From the NCBI RefSeq assembly GCF_030272615.1, contig NC_081414.1, positions 527,975,137-528,035,136 of the forward strand: a DNA stretch of 60,000 nucleotides, read 5' to 3'. This stretch comes from Cryptomeria japonica. Taxonomy: Eukaryota > Streptophyta > Pinopsida > Cupressales > Cupressaceae. The translations under genes and the position numbers were made by a program. The first letter of the stretch is position 1; every line of letters begins with the position of its first letter. Below the pieces are notes generated by a model. The model saw nothing but the letters and a program-made list of their open reading frames with translations, was not told the DNA's origin and did no database searches. This document shows positions 47,055 through 58,413 of the stretch, piece after piece.

Positions 47055-47936
47055 TGTTAGATACTCGGTTAACCCCAAAGACACTGAGAAGGGGGGGTGA
47101 ATCAGTGTTTGACCGGTAGATGAAAGATTCAAACTTATTTGCAACTTTATAATTGAAATTAACATACCGGGAAGCAAATAATAATGCAGTAAAGAGAAAC
47201 AAAAGGATCAACATGAATGCACATCATAACACAGATATTTTTGGTGAGGAAACCCAATAGGGGAAAAACCTCAGTGGGATTTGTGACCCACAATATTTAT
47301 TCACTGGCCAATATGAATAAATATTACTCAGTACAATAGGGGCCTGCACATGCAGGAAGGCCAACTGCCTAGAGCTCACTGCTCAACAACAAAAATGGAG
47401 TCCCACTGACTACACAATTGGATGGTTAAATCTAATAACAATGTACTGCTTCAAAATAGCATCTGCAATGCTGGATTCAGTACCGGTTTAAGCTTTGTCT
47501 AATACCTTGCCGGTAAATGATTCTTCTTTCACAAAATAGTCTTCGCTCTGCTCTGCTTCTTATTCGCTCTCAAAATAAATACATCAAAGTGCATAAACAA
47601 CTATTCAGTATCATATCCCTATCTCATCTCAAATATCGCTTACATACACACATACCTACATACATTACTTACATTTCAAATGACCTACAAGATCTCATAC
47701 ATATATGAGTATTTACAATACATCATGTTGTCCATACAAATATAATTTACATTACAAACAATATTATTGCCAAGTCGGCTTAGACTGTCGGTATAATCTT
47801 TTGCCGGTGTAAATTGGATGCCGACGCCAGTAGGTGAAGTTTGTTGCTGGTTGAACCTATGAAACCTTGTTCAACCTTGTTGTCACTTTGTTGCCATCAG
47901 TGACAACATCTACTATTCTCATGTATAATGCCAACA
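47055..47936 (-). mobile_element. 5' LTR of element E
   Basis: 882 bp, TGTTGGCATTATACATG to GAGTATCTAACA on the minus strand. It carries the seven-base G run at about 47091 and blocks homologous to the A/B LTRs. Confidence 0.92.
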
Positions 47937-47941
47937 TGCTC

Positions 47942-50826
47942 AAATCACCCAACTACATGGTTCATACGACCTCCATATTTTTCATGAGAAATACCACTGA
48001 TCATACGTCCCTATTGATTGGCTCCAATGGATCCCCATAGATTGTTCAAAACCTCCCACATCTGTGCATAGTTGTGGGGTGAATATTGGCTCGGGCTAAG
48101 GGACTTGGTCATAAACTAGTCGTTGTTTATGATCTCACACCGCATTCACACCTATGAAGAACAATTTCATCTAGAAATGAAGACCTCTCTCCATCCCTGA
48201 CTTTTCTTCGAGGGATGTCACATACCTTGTCTCATAGCTCCCATTCTAGCATCACTGTAGAGGTTGTTGGTGAGGGTTGTGGAGTTTGGCGATGTACATG
48301 CCAAGCACATTTACTTGAAGTTTCTAGCGCCTTCACGATAGAAATGTATTTCTTAATATTTTCAAGCATTTCGTTCCACAAAATGCATCGCCCTGAGGCA
48401 TTGATGAACAAATCGAATGCCATGCCTCTCACTGTGATGCACCACCACAATTATTTGATTGAGAAGCCTCTTTGACACCTGGAATAACTTCAACATCCTA
48501 ATCGCCCTTGCTCATGCATTTGTAGGTCGAGCTGCAGGCAAGAAGATTAATTGGAATTGCGTTTACATATATAGTATACACCCTCTTTACCATGTTCGTG
48601 CATTTGATGGAGAATAGCGGGCCTCCTCAGTCGACTCTCCAAACTGAGGTGATCTCAACATATATTTCCATGGCTGGATCTGTGCAATATCTCCTGCAAA
48701 AACCACCAGCTTTCATTTACGCATTCCTCCTTTGCCCTAAATTTTCTTTTTTATTTACGTGGGTTTGCTCTTTACTTTACTGCCTTGGCTTGCCCTAATA
48801 TTCCACTTATCCCATGTGATTTTTCTGTGGGCTCTTATCCATTGCGAGATAAGAAACTACTCCTTTTTTCTAGCATGACATCTATCCCACTCTGAGACTT
48901 TCCACGACCCTGACTTGCACGGGATAAAACACTGCTCATTTTCCTAACTTCCTTAGCCCATGACGTTCCTAGTTACACTATTTGCACACGCGGGATAAGG
49001 GCGTTGCCTCTCTTTGCATGTTTAACGCTTATCCCATAGTATACTACATGCTCCACAAAATGCTTGTGGGATAAAGTTATTTAAAAAAAAAAACTTTAGA
49101 CAATACATGAGAATTGCCTTCCCCCGTGCAACATTAGTTCCCGTCTGTGGGCCCAACAAACCTCTCAAAAGGCAAGAAGCATATTACATAGAATCTGAAT
49201 TTTACTAGTGAATTTTTTTACTCTGCCTTTGTTAAACCATTGAAATGATCTAATCACCTTTAGAAAAACCATGCACTTGATCAATAACCATTCATTTCTT
49301 CATTTGCCCCCTTTCTTTAAATCATAAAGATGATTTAACAAATCTTGATTTTTCTTGGGTCTCTTAGTCTAAATAATTTCATATAGCCCCTCCTTTGAAT
49401 TTAAATACAAAATTATTTTAATCAACATGATTAAAAAATAATAATTTATATTTAACCTCTTATGCCTTAACAGGTCACCCTATGCATCAATCGTAGTCGG
49501 GCCCCAAAGCTGGTGTGACTAAAAAGGAATTCATTTATGGGCAACTGAAATGGTGGAAATGATCTGATATGCTGACTATAGGTGACTATGATCAGAGAAA
49601 CTAAAGGCGTAGTCATTAAATTTTATATTTTTGCAACCCTGATTTTTGGCTCAAAGCACCTGAGGAGCCTCCAAAACAAGCTTTAAAAACTGATCGAAAC
49701 ACCTGATTAGGGCCTGAAACCTGACACATTGATAGATTGAAATACTGAGAGTCTGAGGCATCTAATGGATCGTTGATAGGACATCCAAGTCAAAATTTAT
49801 TCATTGTGAAATTTGCCTACTCAGGCTTTTCTAAAATTGAAACTGTTGAATCAATCTGAGTAGCCTTCTAAACCGGATTTGAAAAAAATATCAAATCATC
49901 ACTTTGGGAGCCGCCACTTGGAGCACTAGTACATCAATATACCTTGAACACATGTGCAAGAGGGTTTGACCTAATTAGGTCACATGTACAAATTATAAAC
50001 CCTCAAATTTGACTTCTCTGAAACTTCTGAACATGTAGATGCTTAATCCCTGAAAGAGTACGTTTGGAATGGGCTTTGAAAATTGCTCATATGACAAGTT
50101 GGGGGTCTACAAATCTGGGATATGGTAGATAATTTTATAGAGTATCACGAGGTATAATTTATTTAAATTACAATTCAAGTGCGCATGAAATATGAATTTT
50201 CAAAGTGGCCTCCTGACTGTTGCTTGACAATGTTCACTTACAGAACTGAACTTTTTGTAAATGGAATCAACTTTGAAAACTGAGCAAACATTTTCATGAG
50301 GCTAAGTCACTTGGCGTAGGGCTTGAAAAAATTTCAGAGAATCACGGACAACTCTCTTTTTGGCTTGATGATCAATAGGTACAAAGATATGATGCCTCAA
50401 ATAGGACTACTCAGATAAAGTGCAAAATTGCAAATCAACAACCCAACGTTTGGACCTCCAAAGGAGACTTCACAAAAGCATCAAATATGATCATAGGAGG
50501 CTGGAAATGGAATCATGGCATCTTCATAAGGTGTACACCAAGCCCCTAAGAGGATTTTGCATGACAATCGACTGGTTAAAAATTACAAGCGCTCAAACAT
50601 GGCAACTTAGGCTTATTCTACAAGGCAAAACATAGTGCAAATGGACAAAATTTTGCATGGGACCTCAAAAATCAGGCATGAATTTTTGAGTCCCAATAGT
50701 GATTCTTTCTTGGGGATGCATGCCTCTTATGGGCATGGCAAGATTTCAGATCTCTGGAGAAGCAGACCAAGTGCCAACTCCATTGGGCCACTGAACCATT
50801 GTATACTTCATTCTGAAAATTTGACT
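47942..50826 (-). mobile_element. Element H, remainder of 3' LTR and 3' internal non-coding region
   Basis: Continuation of H after E. The inner edge of the 3' LTR is probably at 49158, where the minus strand reads TGTTGGGCCC after TTTTGAGAGG; this pairs with the CCAACA at 38646 as 6-bp inverted termini and gives an LTR of about 3.8 kb without E. Another candidate start is TGTAGACCCCC near 50118. No protein domain is recognised in the stretch; short open frames near 48230-48475 are unsupported. It is presumably promoter-bearing LTR plus 3' untranslated region. Confidence 0.5.
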
Positions 50827-53236
50827 TTAACACTCAAGTGGCGGTCCCGGACCACCAAACATGTAGAACAAAAGTTTACCGCTGTAAAAAATGTGACTAT
50901 TTTCAGATTGCATTGTGCCCAATCTGAAACACTCACTGAAAACATACTGATCATAGGCATAATCCCTCACATTAGCAATCGATGCTTCATTTATACTGCT
51001 ACTCTCATTACCTTTGTTACTTTTCATTGTGTAGCCACCTAATAGCTAGAAGCATTCACTATGAGACATCACAAGATTGTTATTCTCTTTGAAAGACACA
51101 CATCCATATTCATTGTAGTACCCACTATGACATACTTTAGGTGCACAATTAATCAAATGTGCACATGGTTGTCCAAGAAGCTGAAAACACACATGCACAT
51201 CCTCATTGTCAACATTAGGGATCCCAACTCCATCACTAATCAGCAAATGAACCTCATCTTTTGAATCCTCTTGTGCATGCATGTAAGAGCCTTCATAAAA
51301 AATTCCATTCATACCCTGCAATCTGTCTTCATCATAATCAGTAAGGGAGTCCTTTTGATGCTAATCAACATAATGCACCTCATACACATATTCTTCTTCG
51401 GATGTGTGAGCCTCTGAATCATTATTTGTTACCACACTTTCATGTTCATTATAGTTGTCATCTTGAAGTTCAAAAAAATATATGCCTTCATAGGCATTGC
51501 TGGTCTCTTTCATGTCATGGGCATAGCTTACGCTGGCCAAATAATATTGCCACTCAAGGCTACTATTGGTCTCACCATCTGACTCCACACAAGAGTTTGA
51601 AACTTCCATTATATCAGCTGGCACTGAGGTAAAGTGATCTTGAATGCATTGTGCTCCTTGCTCATCCACCTCATCATGGTACATAGGCAACTCATCCCAT
51701 GAAGCACTTGAGCTACCAATATCTTGTTCACTAAAATCAGTCTCATATAGGACATATAAACCTATCTCCTCAACTTCATGAATGCCACTTTCATAGATTG
51801 ACAATACATCATCCTTATCTGAAAGTGTGTCCTCCTCTTCAAAAAGTGGATTTGAGACCACATAGGAATTGATCTCAAACATGTCATTGCAAAACACATG
51901 CTGGTTCATGTCTATGGCATCATCATACAATAGATTCTCCATTGTAGATACCATGTCTATTTGTTATCATTAAATGTCACCTCATTTATTTCAGGTGTGC
52001 TTGGCCTTTGCATTTCATTGACATCATACTGTTGCACCAAATCATGAGTTTGAGTAATAAACTCATTATCGACATCATCATTTTCATAGGTACAACTGGG
52101 ATGTGAGTCTTCATTCTCCTCATTTAGCTCGTGCTCATGATCACCAACATTGCCTAGGTCTGCTCCATTCTCATATGTTGCAACTGAATCTAAATATGAT
52201 TCATACTCATTATTTTGAGCACTAGGACAATGAACCATGTGGTTCCAATCTTGATAATAGGTTGTACTATCATAAGCATGAGCATGAAGATCATAACTTG
52301 CATGGTTTTCAACATTTGTACATGCATAATCAACATTATGCATTTCTTGTTGTTCACTTGCTAACTGAGGTATCCGCCCATTTGCATTCATGCCATAAGG
52401 CATTTCTCTTGGACCAAAACTATCACAAGGCTGCCCCTGAATCTTTATCACTATCATGTCTTCATTTCTTGTAACTATCTCTGTGCTATTATTGATTGAA
52501 GCTTGATCATACACCATTGAATCAATGGCACCCTCATACTGCTCGTGAGAAATACAAGGCTCACTCTGATATGCATTCATGCACATCACTATGTTCAGGA
52601 CAACAGGTTCAAACTGATTCAAACAATCATTTTTGGGTGCATACACATAACCTAACTGCTCATAGGTCTAGCTTGGAGTGTGCTCTTGAGGCATAGTCAT
52701 TTCCTGAGGCACACTTTCTTCTTCAACAATCATCACATCGGCTCTATGCTCATGAACAAAACTATGTGATACTTGTTGATTTACATTTTGAAAAGAAACA
52801 CATGAAGGGATAGCAAGCTGGAAGTCATCTCTAACATTGGAACCGTCTTTCCTGCTTGCACACCAAGTTCTCCTTTCAGGCTTTAACTTCCTGCTCATTC
52901 CAAACTTGGACACTTTCTCACTATTCTTTGCTATTTCATAGGCCTCATATAAAATTTCAAGGCTCTCATTTCTCAGCCTGTAGCTCATCTTTTTACCAAA
53001 GGCACCAAGATAAACCACTAAGTCTATGTCATCTGATGGTCTGATGTTCAGAGGGATTCTTTTAAATGTCTTTGCAAATTTGAGATTGAAATTTGTGTGC
53101 CACTCATCTTCTTCAATGTGAATGTCCATAAAATCTTGAATCATCGAAGACTCAAAAATCTTCTCACAAAACTGCTCTTTGAAAGCTAATTGGAACTCTT
53201 CCCATGAGCTGATTGAATATGGTAACCAATTAGAGA
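50827..53236 (-). pseudogene. H gag (second part) and long acidic frame
   Basis: Continues the H gag frame in phase across element I: FSNWLPYSISSWEEFQLAF, then a helical gag region to about 52850 (KLKPERRTW). A TAG at 52668-52670 interrupts, after which the same frame runs to 51957. A frameshift leads to 51954-51361 and, past stops, to about 50827. From about 52700 down the product is very rich in Asp, Glu, Ser, Asn and Tyr with no folded-domain signature, over roughly 600 residues. No protease (D-S/T-G), reverse transcriptase (YxDD) or integrase motif is present before the LTR. H thus seems to encode Gag plus an acidic disordered protein only. Confidence 0.75.
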
Positions 53237-55181
53237 ACCACTATAATGCCCCACCAAGAAACCCCTAAGGAAACAACTACAAACACTCGAAAAGAGTGCG
53301 GATAATTTTTTTTTAAGAACATTAATGAACTTAAGATGCATTAAGTTAAACATTGCAATAACCTTTGCACAAGCGAAAGACTTAATACAAACTCCTAAAG
53401 GGTTTCCAATGAAGATTACTTGATTAATCCAAGGAACATTAAGGTGTATTAATTCTAATAATAAAAAGATTGATTAAACCTACTCACGAAAGAATGATTA
53501 CCACATGTACATAGCAATTAAATTCTATATGATATTAGACTACGCATGATTGATTATATACATCTGCCATTAGTTACATTACATCACTAAAGCTACATTC
53601 ATCATAATCCATATTACTGCATTTTATTGATAACTTCATACGTGCAATTAAGGTTAATATCACTTAAAATACATTATACATTTTAACTATAATACCATGC
53701 ATACCTCCAAAATTAAAAGGAACCAGATGAACACATACACCATACAACACAAATTGATATCGGAGTTCACCCCTAATGGGCTACATCTCCAGGTCCACTT
53801 CAAGTGCAAGACCATTCTAATAAATAAAAGATGAAAAATGCATAAAGTTACATTAATTAGATCCTGCCATCAAGGCAAACATAAACACATGATACATATG
53901 ACCACACAGGGTCCAATAGATACATGAATGATCTAAGAAGAACAAAAGGATCCACCTGAAACACAAATTGAAATGAATTCCAAGGAAAAACATCTGAAGC
54001 ACCTGCGAAGCTAATCCATCGCAAGAAGGCACAAATAATATACCCAATGGAAAGTGGCACTACCATCCGACCGTGTGGCCCAAAAAGGAACCACCCCTCC
54101 GTGCTAGGAGATAGTACTAAAGCCATCAAGCAAGCCACAACAAAGTATCACATGGTCTCACATTTACATCTATACTCGCACAAGACATAAGCATACAACA
54201 CATGACTCTCAATAGAGTGCTCCAAGTAAATCCAACACATGACTACACACTAGTGAACATAAGGGAAGAGTGTCATCGCTAAAATGGCATGGACTTTGGC
54301 AGGCCTCTATTGGCTCCGGCCCCCATCCTGGGTTGCCCTAGTAGCCTCTTAGGACGTGGCCCCAATTCAAAAACCACTCTTCCTTATGACACTACACAAC
54401 CTCCAAAGAACCCCAAGACAAAACACAAAAGCCAACCAACATAAGGAGTTCCAAAAGAAAACTGAGAACAACTTGATTAAACAACCCTTCTACCAAGATT
54501 ATACCAATTGGAGGTGTGAAACGAACAACTGGTCTATCCACAAAACAAGACCAAAACCACAATAAGGCAAGTATGACCACAACCAAACTTAACAAAACCG
54601 ACTTGCACAATAAACTTGCATTCAACAACATGCCATCATGACACGAAAATGACTCTTACAAATCATCACCAAAAATCTACCAAGCAGAGTAAAACTCAAA
54701 TGAATCTACCTACACTCTAAATTTCATCCATGTTAAGGAATCATAACAATCAATCAAAATATATTTAAAAGCCAATGTCATCTAAATGCAGCTATTTCAA
54801 ATAACTGACTCTTTCATGAAGAGAACACCACAATATGGAATAACGCATGAAGACGATCTAAGAAAACATTCATTACACCTGAAATGAATAACAACATCTC
54901 GTAGCCAATTTAAACCATCATTTAAAGACAAATATAAAATCATTTCGATTAAAGCCAATTTAGCTATCACATATATCATTCGAATTTCAAGTTGATGAAA
55001 TTAATATTTAAAATACATTTGTAAAACTAAATTCAATATATATAAATCAAAATAATCTTTCCAATTCACAATTATATCGACTAATCGTACATATAAACTT
55101 CATTTGCACAAAATAATTTACGATTGTAACCAATCAAATTTAATTATTTAATTTCTATCACTAAACCCAAATTACCTAGTT

Positions 55182-55194
55182 CACACACACACAC

Positions 55195-55237
<43 letters not shown>
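55182..55237. repeat. CA/TA microsatellite
   Basis: About six CA units followed by about twenty TA units. Within element I. Confidence 0.95.
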
Positions 55238-55242
<5 letters not shown>

Positions 55243-55462
55243 CTAATCCGATATTTCATTTTAAAACCGAATTTCCCCTAATCACCATAATCCAATAAAA
55301 AAATTATAAATTGTAAATTACAAAATTACCAAATAAAAATTACAATAATATATATTACACTGAAATGAAAATTATTTTTAATTCCCAATTAAATCCATCT
55401 TTTCATTTCCCACTTTTCAAATTTTCCAATTAACACAATATTTAATCCACTAATTACAAAAT

Positions 55463-55467
<5 letters not shown>

Positions 55468-55494
<27 letters not shown>
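55468..55494. repeat. AT microsatellite
   Basis: About 13 AT units, within element I. Confidence 0.95.
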
Positions 55495-55499
<5 letters not shown>

Positions 55500-55555
55500 T
55501 TAAATAGAACAAAATGTAAAAATAATAAAAAAAAAACTTTATTTAAAATTTGTTT

Positions 55556-55745
55556 AGGCACCTAAGTGTTGTCACCCACATGGGGGCTGACCCACTTAGT
55601 GGGTTGAGTGCTCCCCAATGCATGAGGACAATGTTGTCGATAAATGGGGACAACGCTTCCCATACATTGGGGACAACGCTCCCCATTATATGGGAAAGCG
55701 CTCCGTGGTGGTGGGGTCAAGCCCTCGGGATCCCCCACTACCACA
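55556..55745. repeat. GC-rich block with repeated GGGGACAACGCT hairpins
   Basis: A sharply bounded GC-rich island in AT-rich DNA. The motif GGGGACAACGCT(T/C)CCCAT recurs, with GGGG ... CCCC dyads, and GGGAAAGCGCTCC nearby. It is followed by an AT microsatellite and preceded by A-rich sequence. There is no convincing protein frame. Confidence 0.75.

Positions 55746-55747
<2 letters not shown>

Positions 55748-55776
<29 letters not shown>
55748..55776. repeat. AT microsatellite
   Basis: About 14 AT units directly after the GC-rich block, within element I. Confidence 0.95.
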
Positions 55777-55780
<4 letters not shown>

Positions 55781-57539
55781 GATTTAAATACTTTTTTTAA
55801 ATAAATGCATTTACAGAGGCATAGGAATACTCGGAAAATTTTCTAAGTTTACCAGCAAACTCAATTTTTTTTTGAGTTAATAAATTTAGTAATTAAAATT
55901 TAATTTCCTACCTCATTTTTTTTTTAAAATTAAACACCCCAAATACAAGGTCTAATTAGCAAATTTTTTTGAGTCTAATATGTTCAAGGTATGAATTTTT
56001 TTGAAAACAAATTAATTCTCAGGCAACTAAATTTGGGCAAATTTTGCTATCATAACCCGTGAAATTCAACCAATTTACAAACTTTTCCCAAATTAAAATA
56101 CAACATATAAACTAATTTCTATCTTATGAACAAATTGAAAATTTCTAAAATGAATTCTTTTCCAAAATCACAGTGAACAACCATTCACAATTTCAACTTT
56201 AAACCATTTTTGTTTTTTTCAACAAAGAAGAAATGATTGGGGAAAAGAAATGAAACTAAAGGGGTTTAAATTCCAAATGTGAATGCTATATTTTCCTTTC
56301 CAACCAAACTAAAATGAGTTTGCAACCAGAAGAATCCAAACAGATGTTTTTACAAACCAACCTCAATAAGCTATCATGGAAGATAGATTGTAGAAGAGAA
56401 ATCCCAAATTCTTCAAGAAAATCAAGAATCCCCAAAATTTGCATGCAAAATATCTCCTCCCCCATTCCCATGAACGGCCAGGTTAAATAGAAAAGATTTT
56501 CAAAAATATCTATTTTTCCCAATTTTCTAAAATCCAAATTCCCATTTAAAAAGTCAATGAGTGGGATATTTTCTTTTCTTTTCCTAAAATGTTTATCTCC
56601 ATATTTGCAAAATACGTTACACAAATATAATTTCAAAAATTTGATAATAATTAAATCACATAATTCATTAATCTAATTTAACCACTTGAGTAATAAAAAT
56701 TGTCAATTAATAATACAAAAAGGGGTCCTATTTAATTTAATCCCTTTATTTAAAAATGCATACTAACACACATTAAATAATTAAGTATTTAAAGCATAAT
56801 ATTCAACTTTACAAAACACATAACACACAACTACAAAAACTAAACAAACACATGACCCGCATACCAACGTCGAAAAAGTGGCCTACTTGGCAAACCGATA
56901 GGGTCGACAAAAGACTGACGACGCTCACTATTGAGAAGGGCTAGGGACGACATTAGGGCCTTAGAACTACCTCCTCCACTTCCATTAGGTTAATTAGGTA
57001 CGCTTAGACCTGTGGAGTCAGGTGGAGATGATACCTCGTACCTACACGGTACTTGTACCTGCAATTTCCTGCATCAACGAACCACATATGCATGCATATA
57101 CAAACACAATAGTCACACAGGTGAAGGAGAATCGTGACATTCCCTATCTCACCGAAGTGAGTGAAGGAAAATCATCTCCTTGCACCCCATACACTTTCAC
57201 ACAACCTAACGACATATACATTAAGCAACTCGCACATGAATCGGATGTGTTAGTCCATCATTAGCAACACAAATAAAATTAACATATCTGCATTAATAAA
57301 ATACAATGCAGAAGCAAAGTTCACAATTACTCATCAATAAGCAATAATGTATATTCAATATCTATTCCCCAATGTAAAATAATGCATAATCATATTCTCC
57401 TAATCACACTCTGAAGCATAACATTGGAATAACACATCATAATCACAATAAAAGCAACCATCCACGTAAGCCACTGAAAAGTCAACCTTGGTCAACGAGG
57501 TTAAACAGGGTCTGAACAGTGTAAGGGTACTTCAACCAC

Positions 57540-57892
57540 TCTCTTGTATCCTCTTTCAAGGAATGGACAAAGAACCTCATAAACACCTCCTCATGATCAA
57601 CCTCATAGTCCTCCATTATCTCACTGAAACGTTGCAAGTGCTTCTCAACTAATTCTTCCTTCAACCCACCAAACTTAGGAATCTTATCTCTGACTTCACT
57701 AGGTTTGGGGTTTGGGAAACCCACAATATAATCAAATCTCAAGGCCTTGTACCTCTGAATGATGAAATCTCTTTGATTACTTGGTTGGGGCTGACCTCTC
57801 AGCATACTAACATCGGGAGCCAAGTAGGTATACATACTTTGATACATATTAAGTGTGCTCACACAAGCCTTTGAAAACAAAACTTTAGGCAC
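57540..57892 (-). pseudogene. H gag, first part, split by element I
   Basis: Frame on the minus strand from the ATG at 57892 to the insertion point of I. It contains a Ty3/Gypsy-type gag region: KIPKFGG, then VEKHLQRFSEIMEDYEVDHEEVFMRFFVHSL and DTREW. This resembles the N-terminal retrotransposon-gag domain of plant Gypsy elements. The frame appears to continue to 57482, but the last ~18 residues belong to element I. The start is the first ATG after about 500 bp of leader; an upstream start is possible. Confidence 0.8.
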
Positions 57893-58393
57893 TTGTGAAT
57901 AAAACCTCTTTCAAGAGCACAACTATTACAACATGCTTACTTTCTTTTGAAAAAGAAAACTTAGAAAATAACACATAAGCATGTAAAAATATTTTGATGG
58001 CAACTTCCCTCTAGAAATGCTAAAATCATTCAATAGGGAAACTTTCAAGTGCTGAAACTTTTTAATGCACAATATTAAAAAAAAAATGTATTCTCAGCAA
58101 GGTATTTGAGAATACTTGGAAGTATGCAGCTACTGGTCACTTTATTCTTTGATGGGACTATGAATGTTCGGAGCTTGCATCATCTCTTCATCGGGATCTT
58201 TGAAAGAGTCGCCACCTCCTTGCAGAGGAACAATATTTGAACAACAAAGAGCTATTCAAAAACTAGTTATTCTGAGTTCTTCACCAGCAAGCCACTTAAA
58301 ACTCCTTCACGCAAGCTGAAATAAACTTCTTCCAGATTGAAAATTATTTCACCAAAGACTCAAGGGTAGCATTTGACACTTCCTTTCTCAACT

Positions 58394-58411
58394 CCCCAGT
58401 AGAGTCGCCAA
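58394..58411 (-). other. Primer-binding site of element H
   Basis: TTGGCGACTCTACTGGGG on the minus strand, two bases after the LTR end. The complementary strand reads CCCCAGTAGAGTCGCCA, ending in CCA as a tRNA 3' end should. This type of site is used by plant Ty3/Gypsy elements; the tRNA species is not assigned. Confidence 0.8.
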
Positions 58412-58413
58412 TT

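Larger units (their letters stand above)
41195..47936 (-). mobile_element. Element E: non-autonomous Copia-derived LTR element with unrelated cargo
   Basis: LTRs at 41195-42095 (3') and 47055-47936 (5'), flanked by CGCTC (41190-41194) and TGCTC (47937-47941), a target duplication with one CpG-type change. The LTRs differ by about 8% by eye. The primer-binding site, polypurine tract and several LTR segments align with Copia A/B. For example, the block around 41490-41640 and 47340-47490 matches 7180-7330 of A. The internal ~4.9 kb has no protease, integrase, reverse transcriptase or RNase H. It holds two degraded frames: a coiled-coil/CCHC protein and a large unrecognised protein. Transposition would need proteins supplied in trans. 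Confidence 0.92.
53242..57534 (+). mobile_element. Element I: probable 4.3-kb solo LTR inserted in H gag
   Basis: The segment starts TATAATGCCCC (TG mutated to TA) and ends GGGTACTTCA, with a perfect 5-bp duplication ACCAC at 53237-53241 and 57535-57539. Excising it and one ACCAC restores the H gag frame exactly. I find no second copy of its start inside it, no primer-binding site and no retroelement protein, so it is read as a solo LTR left by recombination. It is strongly AT-rich, with three AT microsatellites and one GC-rich block. The orientation is assigned from the TG/CA-like ends and is symmetric, so the strand is uncertain. Confidence 0.8.

Noticed and set aside
48215-48475. Possible host gene fragment (86- and 72-residue overlapping frames)
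   Set aside because: No recognisable domain, no splice structure, and it lies inside the H LTR/3' region.
51061-51264. Plus-strand frames opposite the H acidic region (also 52262-52696)
   Set aside because: They are antisense readings of the acidic repeat-like coding sequence.
53144-57892. Two independent gag genes on the minus strand
   Set aside because: The frames join exactly, with the ACCAC duplication, after removal of element I, so they are one split gag.
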